A DNA stretch of 64,000 nt from DSWT01 sp035420085 (GTDB taxonomy: Bacteria; Chloroflexota; Anaerolineae; B4-G1; SLSP01), in contig DAOLUH010000028.1 in assembly GCA_035420085.1 (NCBI GenBank), forward strand, positions 1 through 64,000, read 5' to 3'. This document shows, piece after piece, positions 43,245-51,146 of the stretch (within the stretch, counting starts at the first letter, position 1; each line of letters starts with the position of its first letter). The translations under genes were made by a program, and so were the position numbers. The notes under the pieces were generated by a model. That model did no database searches and had not been told where the DNA came from. It worked only from the letters and a program-made list of their open reading frames with translations.

Positions 43245-44141
43245 ATGATTGACTTTCGCGTGAGTTTAGATATTCAGCAAGCTATGGACGCCGGACAAAC
43301 GGTCGTGGCTTTGGAATCCGCACTCATTACACACGGCTTCGCCCATCCCGCCAACATTGACATCACCCTACGGATGGCGGCGGCGATTCGTGAAGAGAAC
43401 GCGGTTCCTTGCGTCATCGGATTGTGGCGCGGCGCTGTGACTATCGGGTTGAGCGACGCGCAGATCGAAGCATTGGCTACCGACCAAACGGCGGTCAAAG
43501 TGAGCGTGCGCGACCTCCCGCTGGCGGGCATACGCGGCGTTCACGGCGGAACCACCGTCGCGGCGACGGCGCTGCTGGCGCAGCGCGCGGGGATCCGCGT
43601 CTTCGCCACCGGCGGCATCGGCGGCGTGCATCGCGGCCATCCAGAGGACATCTCCGCTGACTTGCCCGTGCTGGCGACTACGCCATTGATCGTCGTCTGC
43701 GCGGGCGCGAAGTCCATCCTTGACCTGCCGCGCACGCTGGAATACCTCGAAACGTGGGGGGTGCCGGTGCTGGGGTGGCAAACCGACGACTTCCCGGCGT
43801 TCTACAGCCGGGTGTCGGGTCTTAAAGTAGATCAGCGTGTTGAGGACGCGGCGCAGGTGGCGGACGTGTTCCGCGCGCAGCGAGCGTTGGCGCTGCCGCA
43901 AGGCTTGCTGGTCACAGCGCCCGTCCCCGCCGAAGACGAAATTCCTGCGGCAGAGGTTGAGCCGCTCATCGCCCAGGCCGTCGCCGAGGCTGACGCGCAG
44001 GGCGTCACCGGCAAAGCGATCACGCCGTTCATCCTCGCACGTATGGTCGCGCTCAGCGGCGCGCGCACCAAACGCGCCAATGAGAGCCTGCTGATCAACA
44101 ACGCCCGCGTCGCCGCCGTTATCGCCCGCAACATCAACTAA
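43245..44141 (+). CDS. psuG: Pseudouridine-5'-phosphate glycosidase
   Basis: The protein has 298 residues, near the usual family length. Motifs: VALESALITHGFAHPANI near 21, VPCVIGLWRGAVTIGLSDAQ near 55, LPLAGIRGVHGGTTVAATALLA near 92 and FATGGIGGVHRG near 121, characteristic of the PsuG/IndA family. It splits pseudouridine 5'-phosphate into uracil and ribose 5-phosphate. The partner kinase PsuK is not adjacent. The gene converges on the enolase-superfamily gene across two GC palindromes. Confidence 0.92.
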   Translation: MIDFRVSLDIQQAMDAGQTVVALESALITHGFAHPANIDITLRMAAAIREENAVPCVIGLWRGAVTIGLSDAQIEALATDQTAVKVSVRDLPLAGIRGVHGGTTVAATALLAQRAGIRVFATGGIGGVHRGHPEDISADLPVLATTPLIVVCAGAKSILDLPRTLEYLETWGVPVLGWQTDDFPAFYSRVSGLKVDQRVEDAAQVADVFRAQRALALPQGLLVTAPVPAEDEIPAAEVEPLIAQAVAEADAQGVTGKAITPFILARMVALSGARTKRANESLLINNARVAAVIARNIN

Positions 44142-44159
44142 TGCGAGTCTCAACTGATG

Positions 44160-44232
44160 CTCCGCGCCCCCGTCTCGGGGGCGCGGAGAGTCATGCTGGG
44201 CCGGCGTAGCCCGTTCCCGAGACGGGAACGGG
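44160..44232. repeat. Two GC-rich palindromes with TCT and AGA loops
   Basis: CTCCGCGCCCCCG-TCT-CGGGGGCGCGGAG (44160-44188) is a perfect 13-bp stem. CCCGTTCCCG-AGA-CGGGAACGGG (44210-44232) is a perfect 10-bp stem. Both lie between the convergent psuG and enolase-superfamily genes, where they could stop transcription. They share the CCCG-(AGA/TCT)-CGGG core with 39276-39296 and the terminal array. Confidence 0.72.
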
Positions 44233-44243
44233 AGCGTGGTGTC

Positions 44244-45374
44244 TTACAACCACCTTTCGCCGCCCGTGTATTTCGCCACGGCATCCATATCCAACGTGAC
44301 GCCCAGGCCGGGTGCGTCGGGGATCGCCAACATACCATCCGCGTCCAGGCGCCAGCCGCCCACGCTGAGTTCGTCCACGTAGGGCGAGCCGGCGAGGTAC
44401 TCCACCAGGTTGGTTTCCGGGAAGGCCGACGCCAGTTGCAGGTCGGCGGCAAGGCCCACGGCGGTGTTCCACCCGTGGGGGATCAGGCGGATGCCGTGAT
44501 CCTGCGCCATCCACGCGATGCGGCGCGACTCGGAGATGCCGCCGACTTTGGTGGCGTCGGGCTGCACGATGTCGAACGCGCCGGCTTCGAGCCACGGCTG
44601 GAAAGATTGGCGGCGCGTCAGCACCTCGCCGCCGGAGATGTGGACAGGCGACGCTTGCCGCAGCATCACGTAGTCGCGCAGCGCATCGGGCTTGAGCGGT
44701 TCTTCGAACCAGGCCACGTCGTAGTCCGCCAACATCTGTGACGTCCGCAGCGCCCATTTGTAGCCGTTGGGCCAGAAGGCGTCGCTGCCCCCGGCGTCCA
44801 CCATCAGCAGATTGTCCGGGCCGATGGCGTCCCGCGCGGCGCGCACGATAGCCTCGTCTACCGCGTGACTTTCGCGGCCAAACGGTCCCCAGCCCATCTT
44901 GAAGGCGCGAAATCCCCGCGCCTTGAGATACAGCAGATGCTCGGTCAAGCGCCCCGGCTCTTCCATCAACAGCGAGGCGTAGGGCATCACCCGCTCGCGG
45001 TAGCGCCCGCCGAGCAAGCGCCCTACGGGCTGGCCTGTCGCCTGGCCGAGTATGTCCCACAGCGCGATGTCGATGCCGCTGATGGTGTGTTCGATGCTGC
45101 CGCCGCGTCCCATCCAGAACATATGCTGGCGCAGCTTCTCGCTCACTCGCTCCGGCTCCAGCGCATTTTCGCCGCTGTAGAGCGGTTCCAATACGCCGAG
45201 CGCGCCGCGCACCAGCGCGTCGTTGGTGTAGACGCTGCCGATGCCGGTCAGTCCCGCGTCGGTGCGCACGGCAATCAGCGTGTGGATGCAATCCTCTTCC
45301 ATAATTTCCTCGCTCCACCCGCCTTCCGGCGTGGCGTAACGCAGACCTACAGCAAGGATGTCTCGAATTTTCAT
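44244..45374 (-). CDS. Enolase superfamily sugar-acid dehydratase/racemase (mandelate racemase type)
   Basis: The protein has 376 residues, full length. The capping domain covers about 1-115 and 345-376. The barrel has FKMGWGPFG near 157 (catalytic Lys), LLMVDAGGSDAF near 190 and WFEEPL near 222, GGEVL near 248 (three metal ligands Asp, Glu, Glu), VQPDATKVGG near 270 and IPHGWN near 300 (catalytic His). It abstracts an alpha proton of a carboxylate, most likely a sugar acid. It lies with mannonate dehydratase and a GH88/105-like gene, which supports aldonate or uronate catabolism. Confidence 0.88.
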   Translation of the reverse strand: MKIRDILAVGLRYATPEGGWSEEIMEEDCIHTLIAVRTDAGLTGIGSVYTNDALVRGALGVLEPLYSGENALEPERVSEKLRQHMFWMGRGGSIEHTISGIDIALWDILGQATGQPVGRLLGGRYRERVMPYASLLMEEPGRLTEHLLYLKARGFRAFKMGWGPFGRESHAVDEAIVRAARDAIGPDNLLMVDAGGSDAFWPNGYKWALRTSQMLADYDVAWFEEPLKPDALRDYVMLRQASPVHISGGEVLTRRQSFQPWLEAGAFDIVQPDATKVGGISESRRIAWMAQDHGIRLIPHGWNTAVGLAADLQLASAFPETNLVEYLAGSPYVDELSVGGWRLDADGMLAIPDAPGLGVTLDMDAVAKYTGGERWL

Positions 45375-45386
45375 AAGGTCTCTCCT

Positions 45387-47180
45387 TTAGTTTTTTCCTT
45401 CACTCATCAGATTTTTCTCGATCTCAGCGATTCGTTTCTCAACCGCTCCGCGTAATTGAGCATCGGGACACAACTCCAGATAACGATGTGGGTCGGTTAA
45501 CGCCTTGTCATTATCGCCTAGTTCACTATGAACTTGACTGCGGTTCCAATAAACGTCACAATAACTGGGAGCGAGTTCTATGGCCTTATCAAAGTCAGCA
45601 AGCGCGGCTGCCAGATCTCCTTGTAGTTTATATGTGCTTCCGCGATTGTTATAGGTGTCAGGGAAGCCAGGATTCATTTCCGCAGCTTTGTTGTAGTCGG
45701 CGATCGCTTTGACAAAATCGCCTTGAAAAGTGTATACATGCGCACGATTATTGTACGCATTATGATTGGCAGGATTAAGCTCGATGGCTTTGTCAAAGTC
45801 AGCGCGAGCTGCCCGTAGATTACCTTGTCTGGCGTAGGCAATCCCTCGATCGCTGCAAACATTGGACTGCTCACAAGGGTCTGTGAAGAGATCGAGCGCC
45901 TTGTCAAAGTCGTGGATGGCGGCTGTCAAATTGTCCGAGGCTACATAAGCGTGACCTCGTGCATAGTATGCTTTCGCGTTGCCAGGGTCTTGTTGGATAG
46001 CTTTATCAAAGGCCGCGATGGCGCGTGCTGGATCGCCCTGAATGGGTTGGACAGTGCCTTGTTTCATCAAGATGGTTGGGGCGGGAGGGGGAGTTGTAGT
46101 TCGGCAATAGCCTTGTTCTTCGAGTTTTTGTAGACGACTCTGCGCCATTTCTCCTTCTTGACTTTTGGGGAAGAACCGCAGAATGGTTTTTAAGTCTGCA
46201 GCAGCTCGATCATAATTTCCCAGCTTTTCATGAGCTGTAGCACGATTGAAATAGGCTCCTGGAGCCCCCGGCTCCAGGCTGATGCCCTTGTCCAGACTGG
46301 ACAATGCATCCTGCCATTCTTCTTGAAGCAGATAAGCTGATCCCTTGTTGATGTGTGCTATGCCATAGGTTGGATCAATGCCAATAGCTTTGTCGTAATC
46401 GGTCATGCCTTGCGCAAGATTTCCAATATCTACGAATGCCAGACCGCGTTCGGCCAGGGCTGCGGTGAAGTCGGGTTTCAACCATAGTGCACGATTAAGA
46501 TCGGCTATAGCCATCGAATAATTGTAAGTTTTGCAGTAAACAATACCCCTTCCATAGAAGCCTTCTGGATCGTTTGGGGTGAGTGCAAGTGCTTCGTCAA
46601 AGTTGAGCAGCGCTTCAATAGGATTATTGTTCTGATCGAATTGCCATGCCTGCTGCAGAAGCCTGGCAGCCTTGTTTCTTTGTTCTTGATATACAACCGC
46701 CGTTTTGGCAGTTTCATCTGGCGCCTTTTTAAGGAGTTCACTGGCAGAGCAACTCTCTTGTCTGGTTGTGCTTAGTGGTGAGGTGACAAACCAGTAAATT
46801 TGATCCGACTTGTGGGCGTTGATCTGGCTATAGACGTGCAGTTCCAGACGATCCCCAAATATGGTTCCTCTATAGTTCGCTTCTCTTGCTTGATGTGTCA
46901 AGGAGAAAACAAGTGTCCGTTCCTGGATGCGGTAATGGCCTTTTGATAGCGCATGCTCCGGGATTTTACCGAAGGACTCAACAGTTTGATCAATGCTTCT
47001 AGGCGTAAAGGCTATTTCAATACTAACTACTCTTGCGTCGTCATAGAATTTCAGGTAGGTATGAGAGGGTTGACTGCCTTGAACGTGCAACTCTGATATA
47101 TATAGCCCGTCGAATCTCAGGAACTTTGAACCTACGAGTTGATCTGACTTCTTATGAAACAACTGTTCAAGCCAACTCAT
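45387..47180 (-). CDS. Tetratricopeptide-repeat protein with novel N-terminal domain
   Basis: The protein has 597 residues. Residues 1-130 form a soluble alpha/beta region (SKFLRFDGLYISELHVQG ... YRGTIFGDRLELHVYSQ) that I do not recognise. Residues about 175-360 and 395-590 hold two blocks of about ten TPRs (for example DKAIELNPANHNAYNNRAH, DKALDLF), separated by a Pro-rich linker (TTTPPPAPTI). No signal peptide or enzyme motif. Base use is more A/T-rich than the flanking catabolic genes, suggesting insertion into that cluster. GGGAGGAGG precedes the start. Confidence 0.85.
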   Translation of the reverse strand: MSWLEQLFHKKSDQLVGSKFLRFDGLYISELHVQGSQPSHTYLKFYDDARVVSIEIAFTPRSIDQTVESFGKIPEHALSKGHYRIQERTLVFSLTHQAREANYRGTIFGDRLELHVYSQINAHKSDQIYWFVTSPLSTTRQESCSASELLKKAPDETAKTAVVYQEQRNKAARLLQQAWQFDQNNNPIEALLNFDEALALTPNDPEGFYGRGIVYCKTYNYSMAIADLNRALWLKPDFTAALAERGLAFVDIGNLAQGMTDYDKAIGIDPTYGIAHINKGSAYLLQEEWQDALSSLDKGISLEPGAPGAYFNRATAHEKLGNYDRAAADLKTILRFFPKSQEGEMAQSRLQKLEEQGYCRTTTPPPAPTILMKQGTVQPIQGDPARAIAAFDKAIQQDPGNAKAYYARGHAYVASDNLTAAIHDFDKALDLFTDPCEQSNVCSDRGIAYARQGNLRAARADFDKAIELNPANHNAYNNRAHVYTFQGDFVKAIADYNKAAEMNPGFPDTYNNRGSTYKLQGDLAAALADFDKAIELAPSYCDVYWNRSQVHSELGDNDKALTDPHRYLELCPDAQLRGAVEKRIAEIEKNLMSEGKN

Positions 47181-47233
47181 AATGCCTCCTCCCTTCGCAG
47201 GGTAAAACTATTTCGTTGTCGCCGTTGAACTTT

Positions 47234-47263
47234 GCCTACCGGATCACCGACTTCTCCGTCGGC
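47234..47263 (-). pseudogene. Relic of the 3' end of a NIPSNAP gene
   Basis: These 30 nt match 50436-50465 with one mismatch. On the minus strand they still read PTEKSVIR followed by a stop, the C-terminus of the NIPSNAP protein at 50438. No other part of that gene is seen here. It suggests that a NIPSNAP copy once stood upstream and was lost, or that the end was copied. Confidence 0.6.
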
Positions 47264-47294
47264 ATGATGAAGCTCTGTTACCCGGTAACTCTTT

Positions 47295-48257
47295 TCATAG
47301 CGAATCCCGGTATGCTGCCTCCATTAACAAGAAGAACGCCTGCCCTTCCGGGGCCGTTCCCGCGCTGTTGAAGTGCGGCGCGCCGCAGACATCTTGCACC
47401 AGACCGAAGGCGTCCACTTTGCGGTGGGCCGCGGCACGCATCGTATCGGCGTGGACAAGGTAGGCTGCATCCAGCCAGCCGCCTTTGACGCCGCGATAAA
47501 TGCTGTAGGCGAGCATCTGCGCCAGATTGGTCTCGATGAAGGTAGCCGGATCGTCTACGACATCGTGGAACAAGCCATCGGGACGTTGGTGCGCCAGGCA
47601 GCCGTCAATGACCTCGCGGACGTAGCCGATAAGCCGTTGCTTTTCGTCTGCCATCTCCGGCGGCAGCGCACGGATGACGCGGGTGATGCCCGCCGCCGTC
47701 CAACCGTTGCCCACGCCCCAGCAATCCTTGCGCGCGAACGCCTGCTCGCCGTCGTCCCAGATGTGGGCGTAGAGCTGCTTCTCCGGCAGCCACAGCAGAC
47801 GCCGGAAGCCTTCAATTTGCTTCACGGCCTCCGCCGGTTGGCCGGCGACGGCGAGGAACGGCGGAGCCATATACATCGCGTCAATCCATACCTGGGGCTT
47901 GTCGGTGATGTGGTGCAGTGTGCCGTCGGCGGTCTTCGGCGCGTCGCGCAGCAGATAGGCCAGCATCGCAGCGGCGGCCTCGCGCAGCGCCGGATCGCCG
48001 GTGACGCGCGCGGCGAAAAGCAGCGGTTCGCCATTGGCGGCGGGATCGGTGACGGCGTGGTTTGGCCCCATCACCGCGAGCCGACCATCCTCGCGGCGGC
48101 GCAGCACGGCCTCCTTCGCCATCAGTACGACGGTGTCTGTCTCGCCGAGTTCCAGGAATGCCTGGGCCGCCACGCCCTGCTCCCACGAATACCGCTGCAT
48201 CGCCAGCAACGCCAGTTTTACCTTTTCGATGTATGTGTCATTTAGGGTTGTATGCAT
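47295..48257 (-). CDS. Glycoside hydrolase family 88/105-like (unsaturated glucuronyl/rhamnogalacturonyl hydrolase-like)
   Basis: The protein has 320 residues. The (alpha/alpha)6 barrel pattern is seen in W-rich helices: YSWEQGVAAQAFLELGE near 23, PQVWIDAMYMAPPFLAVAG near 130 (the WxDxxxM motif carrying the catalytic Asp), DCWGVGNGWTAAGITRVI near 188, and PDGLFHDVVDDPATFIETNLAQMLAYSIYRG near 238. It would cleave unsaturated uronic-acid disaccharides by hydration. It lacks a signal peptide, so it acts in the cytoplasm. The neighbours are mannonate dehydratase and an enolase-superfamily gene. Confidence 0.85.
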   Translation of the reverse strand: MHTTLNDTYIEKVKLALLAMQRYSWEQGVAAQAFLELGETDTVVLMAKEAVLRRREDGRLAVMGPNHAVTDPAANGEPLLFAARVTGDPALREAAAAMLAYLLRDAPKTADGTLHHITDKPQVWIDAMYMAPPFLAVAGQPAEAVKQIEGFRRLLWLPEKQLYAHIWDDGEQAFARKDCWGVGNGWTAAGITRVIRALPPEMADEKQRLIGYVREVIDGCLAHQRPDGLFHDVVDDPATFIETNLAQMLAYSIYRGVKGGWLDAAYLVHADTMRAAAHRKVDAFGLVQDVCGAPHFNSAGTAPEGQAFFLLMEAAYRDSL

Positions 48258-48276
48258 ATTAGACCTCTCTTTTTGT

Positions 48277-48349
48277 CAACAGATTAAGCGGATTTAGCAG
48301 ATGGGTATTGTAAAAGCTCCGATATCCGTTTCGTCCGTTAAATCCGTTG
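48277..48349. repeat. Imperfect palindrome of atccgttaaat-type words
   Basis: The left arm begins caacagattaagcggattta and the right arm ends cgtccgttaaatccgttg, an imperfect reverse complement about 26 nt long. It lies between the GH88/105-like gene and mannonate dehydratase. A half copy with the same words occurs at 50404-50432. Confidence 0.65.
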
Positions 48350-48353
48350 AGAA

Positions 48354-49304
48354 CTACGCCGCCAACGCTGCCAGCAGCGCCTTGATGTAGCCAATCGAGT
48401 ACGCCAATCCCAGGCTGGCGTTGCCGTGGTCGCCTTCGATGGCGGGGATGTGGTCGGGATTGAGGCAGCCGTCGAAGCCGACGTTGCGCAGCGCGCGGAG
48501 GATCGTCGCCATGTTCATATCGCCGTCGTCGAGCAGCACTTCCTCGAAGCCGCCGACCGTCGCCAGGCTGCCGCGCACATTGCGGAAGTGCGCGGTGAAG
48601 ATGCGGCCCTTGCGCCCGTAATGGTTGATCTCGTCCAGCACAAGCGCGCTGCCGCCGGCCTCTGCCCGCGTGCCGATGCAATACAGGAAGCCGACCTGCT
48701 TGCTCGGAAAAGCATCCAGCACGCGATGAAAGTTCAGCCCGTCGAAGAGCGCGCCGGGGTGGGGTGTATCGGAAGGGTGCAGCGCCAGCTTGATATTGTA
48801 CGCTTCGGCGACGGGGACGAGCCGCGCGTAGACCCGGCAGAAGCGCGCCCACTGCTGTTCGCTGATCTCCGGCGACGGCGGTTCCAACTGCGCCGGTTGG
48901 CGATACTCGCCGCGCCCGACGTACCCGCCGCGATGCACGGCGCGATAGGTCGGCGCGCTGCCGGGCATCGCATCCCAGGCGAAGCGTTGCCGTGCCATCG
49001 GAATGCTTGCTTCGGCAAAGACCTTGAGCGCAGTGACGGCGTTCTCCACTTCCTGCTCGCCGCCCGGTTGGTCTTCCAGGAACTTCTCGGTGATCGAGGG
49101 CAGCGTCACACGGTTGATGTCCAGCCCCCACGCGCGCACTTGTTGTTTGATCTTGAGCACGCCGTCGAGGTCGGGATAGCCTTGCTCCTTCACGCCAGGG
49201 AAGGCGGTATCCTGCCCGAAGTCAATGCAGTCTGCGCCTAATTGCGTCACCTGCCGGAGATAGCTTGCGGAAAGGTCGCGGTGCCACACGGAGATTCTTA
49301 TCAT
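48354..49304 (-). CDS. uxuA: Mannonate dehydratase (UxuA family)
   Basis: The protein has 316 residues, shorter than E. coli UxuA (about 390) but typical of the shorter bacterial form. Motifs: IDFGQDTAFPG near 27, LALHPSDTPHPG near 175 (metal-binding His/Asp), LYCIGTRAE near 206, FTAHFRNVRG near 238, LDDGDMNMATILRAL near 258 and LNPDHIPAIEGDHG near 278. It dehydrates D-mannonate to 2-keto-3-deoxygluconate in glucuronate catabolism. GGAGG precedes the ATG. Confidence 0.9.
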   Translation of the reverse strand: MIRISVWHRDLSASYLRQVTQLGADCIDFGQDTAFPGVKEQGYPDLDGVLKIKQQVRAWGLDINRVTLPSITEKFLEDQPGGEQEVENAVTALKVFAEASIPMARQRFAWDAMPGSAPTYRAVHRGGYVGRGEYRQPAQLEPPSPEISEQQWARFCRVYARLVPVAEAYNIKLALHPSDTPHPGALFDGLNFHRVLDAFPSKQVGFLYCIGTRAEAGGSALVLDEINHYGRKGRIFTAHFRNVRGSLATVGGFEEVLLDDGDMNMATILRALRNVGFDGCLNPDHIPAIEGDHGNASLGLAYSIGYIKALLAALAA

Positions 49305-49410
49305 GGTTGGCCTCCTGATTTGCGATGATGTACTGGTTAACAGCAGGGTTCAGGCGCGCTCGCACGCTCAAAGTGTCCAAACCTATCCTGGCGCAAAGGA
49401 TAATCTAACC

Positions 49411-49725
49411 CTAAACTAACACCAGCGATGATTTCAACAAGCGCAGATCTCGCTGAATCTTGGGGTAATTGGCTGGATCCTTGATCTTTTCAGGCAACTC
49501 TTTGATAGCATCGCCGGCCAGTAAGCGCAAAACCCCTTTTTCTCGTGGGGTGATGTCTGTCCTGCTTTTCACATTCGCCCACAGCGCTTCTGCGGCTGTG
49601 CTGAGGTTTTGCTGAGCAGCCAGGATCTGTTCGCTATTTTGACTCTCAAGCGCGTCGTATAAGGCCTGCGCTAACACGGAAATCTGTTGGACTGCAGCGG
49701 CTCGTTCAAGATTGTTCATACTCAT
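49411..49725 (-). CDS. Hypothetical helical protein
   Basis: 104 residues from the ATG at 49725, which follows GAAGGGA; a second ATG is at 49719. The sequence is predicted helical (AAVQQISVLAQALYDALESQ, LSTAAEALWANVKS) and ends in a KIQRDLRLLKSSLVLV segment. No known domain, signal peptide or membrane helix. It precedes and may be co-transcribed with the uxuA-type genes, or pair with the STAS-like gene upstream. Confidence 0.65.
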   Translation of the reverse strand: MSMNNLERAAAVQQISVLAQALYDALESQNSEQILAAQQNLSTAAEALWANVKSRTDITPREKGVLRLLAGDAIKELPEKIKDPANYPKIQRDLRLLKSSLVLV

Positions 49726-49764
49726 AGGAATTATTTCCCTTCGCAGAGAGAATATGAAGATTGT

Positions 49765-49808
49765 CGTGATTGAGTAAACCATTGAGATTCTTCAATGGTG
49801 GTATCACG
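49765..49808. terminator. Two-stem hairpin between small minus-strand genes
   Basis: Inner stem ACCATTGA/TCAATGGT (49778-49785 with 49792-49799) and outer stem CGTGAT/ATCACG (49765-49770 with 49803-49808). It lies 17 nt downstream of the STAS-like gene. A TTTACT follows the inner stem on the minus strand, so a weak terminator is possible. Confidence 0.5.
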
Positions 49809-49824
49809 GAAGTGAAAATCACAG

Positions 49825-50202
49825 TTACGCTTTGTCACGCACTACAAGCCAAGTCATTGCCTGTTCAAAATCAGCAAACACTTTTACCTGAGCGCCGCGG
49901 TTGACTGCTACTGTTTCGAAAAATTCCGCTTTATCGCTATCTTGTGTTGGCACGAGCAGACAGACTCTACTCTGGTGGAGCATAGGGTGGTAGGCTAGCG
50001 CCTCACCCAGTTCATAGTGATCAGCGATGGACAACAATGACTCTGTTTCGCGTGTATCTACCAACACATCATATTCGCCAGGCTGTTTTATGAAAGACAC
50101 GAGGGCAAGGAGCGTCTGTTTGCTTGCCGCGAAATCGAGCGTGCCTGTGACGGTGGTCTTGATAAAGTCTTGTGCGTTAATCACCTTCAGATTGACTGGC
50201 AT
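49825..50202 (-). CDS. STAS/SpoIIAA-like protein
   Basis: The protein has 125 residues. The fold suggested is STAS-like: TTVTGTLDFAASKQTLLALVSFI, then VLVDTRETESLLSIADHYELGEAL with the polar loop after the central strand, and KVFADFEQAMTWLVV at the end, a pattern seen in SpoIIAA-like domain proteins. It probably acts in protein-protein signalling. No partner kinase or sigma factor is nearby. GGAGGTAAC precedes the ATG. Confidence 0.65.
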   Translation of the reverse strand: MPVNLKVINAQDFIKTTVTGTLDFAASKQTLLALVSFIKQPGEYDVLVDTRETESLLSIADHYELGEALAYHPMLHQSRVCLLVPTQDSDKAEFFETVAVNRGAQVKVFADFEQAMTWLVVRDKA

Positions 50203-50403
50203 TGTTACCTCCGATCTCTCTTGCCGCCGGAAATAATTCTACCCCGAATGAACCTGACCAGGAGTATACCGCTCCTGTTTGTCCGACTTGCCGCGTCGGT
50301 GCGGTATGGTGTGAACGCTCTTCTCGCATCAGTGTTGATAATTGGTAGGTGATCATACGTTTTGCCGCCACAGTTTCAACCTTCGGCAGCAACCTTTCCT
50401 GAG

Positions 50404-50432
50404 AATCCGTTGCATCCGTTTAATCCGTTGAC
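50404..50432. repeat. Half copy of atccgttaaat-type word repeat
   Basis: Three tandem words (aatccgttg, catccgttt, aatccgttg), the same as one arm of the palindrome at 48277-48349. It lies just downstream of the NIPSNAP gene. The rest of the 50203-50437 gap shows only a small AGGAG/CTCCT hairpin near 50259-50277 and no gene. Confidence 0.6.
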
Positions 50433-50437
50433 ATAGC

Positions 50438-50758
50438 CTACCGGATCACCGACTTCTCCGTTGGCGCGATCCGCCGGATGACCATGCGTTCACGGTCCAT
50501 CATCTCCGGGATTTGCGGCGCGATGACGTTCTGCCACTCGTCGCTCTGGTAGACGGCGGCGTACAAGGCTTCGCGCTGCTCCTCGCTGTCGAAGCGGCGA
50601 ATCCAGATGTAGAGGTCGTCCTCTTGCGTGCCGATGAAGCTGCCGACGACGACCATCCCTTTGGAAATCTGGAATGGGAGGATCACCTCTTCCATAAACT
50701 TGACCCAACGCTCGCGCTGGCCCGGTTTGGTGCGATATTCACGTAATTCGAAAAACAT
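50438..50758 (-). CDS. NIPSNAP family protein
   Basis: The protein has 106 residues and is a single ferredoxin-like dimeric alpha/beta-barrel domain: FFELREYRTKPGQRERWVKFMEE, VVGSFIGTQEDDLYIWIRRFDSEEQREALYAAVYQSDEW, then MDRERMVIRRIAPTEKSVIR. NIPSNAP proteins are common beside sugar and aromatic catabolic genes but have no firm enzymatic role. The last 30 nt have a copy at 47234-47263. Confidence 0.88.
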   Translation of the reverse strand: MFFELREYRTKPGQRERWVKFMEEVILPFQISKGMVVVGSFIGTQEDDLYIWIRRFDSEEQREALYAAVYQSDEWQNVIAPQIPEMMDRERMVIRRIAPTEKSVIR

Positions 50759-50783
50759 AGTTGGCTCCTTTCACGATGGTTTG

Positions 50784-50841
50784 TTTGAATGTTGAAACGT
50801 TGGAACGTTGGAACGTTCAAACATTTCAACGTTTCACGTTA
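50784..50841. repeat. Palindromic aacgttgg-type word repeat
   Basis: Tandem gttgaaacgttggaacgttgg-like words are followed by their reverse-complement forms (cgttcaaacatttcaacgtt). It fills the gap between the MoaD-like gene and the NIPSNAP gene. Confidence 0.65.
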
Positions 50842-50848
50842 CTTGATG

Positions 50849-51112
50849 TTACCCGCCTTCGATGACTGGCAAGAAGCGGATGACGCTCTCTGCTTTGGCG
50901 GGCGCGCGCAGCCCCAAACGGGCGATGACGCCATCCACCGACACGGCGCTGCCGGGCGCAAGTCGGTCGCCGTCAGACACACGCGCCTTCACGCCGGGGT
51001 AGACGGCATCCAGCGCCTCAATGACCTGCGCCACCGTCTTCCCCGGCACGCTGACCTTGTCCCGCCCGCCGGTCAGATCGCGCATCAAGGGTGGAATGTG
51101 TACGATTGCCAT
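50849..51112 (-). CDS. MoaD/ThiS-like beta-grasp sulfur carrier
   Basis: About 87 residues from the ATG at 51112. Beta-grasp pattern: MAIVHIPPLMRDLTGG, KTVAQVIEALDAVYPGVKARV, PGSAVSVDGVIARLGL, and a C-terminal IEGG whose Gly-Gly would be adenylated and thiocarboxylated. It lies directly downstream of the molybdenum hydroxylase genes, so a role in molybdopterin synthesis is attractive, but orphan proteins of this type also act in other sulfur transfers. There is no clear ribosome binding site; the upstream palindrome occupies the position. Confidence 0.8.
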   Translation of the reverse strand: MAIVHIPPLMRDLTGGRDKVSVPGKTVAQVIEALDAVYPGVKARVSDGDRLAPGSAVSVDGVIARLGLRAPAKAESVIRFLPVIEGG

Positions 51113-51117
51113 AGTAA

Positions 51118-51146
51118 GAATCATGAATCATCATGATTCATGATTC
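51118..51146. repeat. tcatgat-type palindrome providing a stop codon
   Basis: GAATCATGAATCAT (51118-51131), a single C, and ATGATTCATGATTC (51133-51146) form a perfect palindrome of 14-nt arms. The last codons and stop of the molybdenum hydroxylase large subunit (GAA TCA TGA on the minus strand) are inside it. The same word is found at 54809-54841. Confidence 0.8.

Noticed and set aside
48426..49241. Plus-strand open frame of 271 codons opposite mannonate dehydratase
   Set aside because: The minus-strand protein has full UxuA motifs; the opposite frame is a GC-bias artefact.
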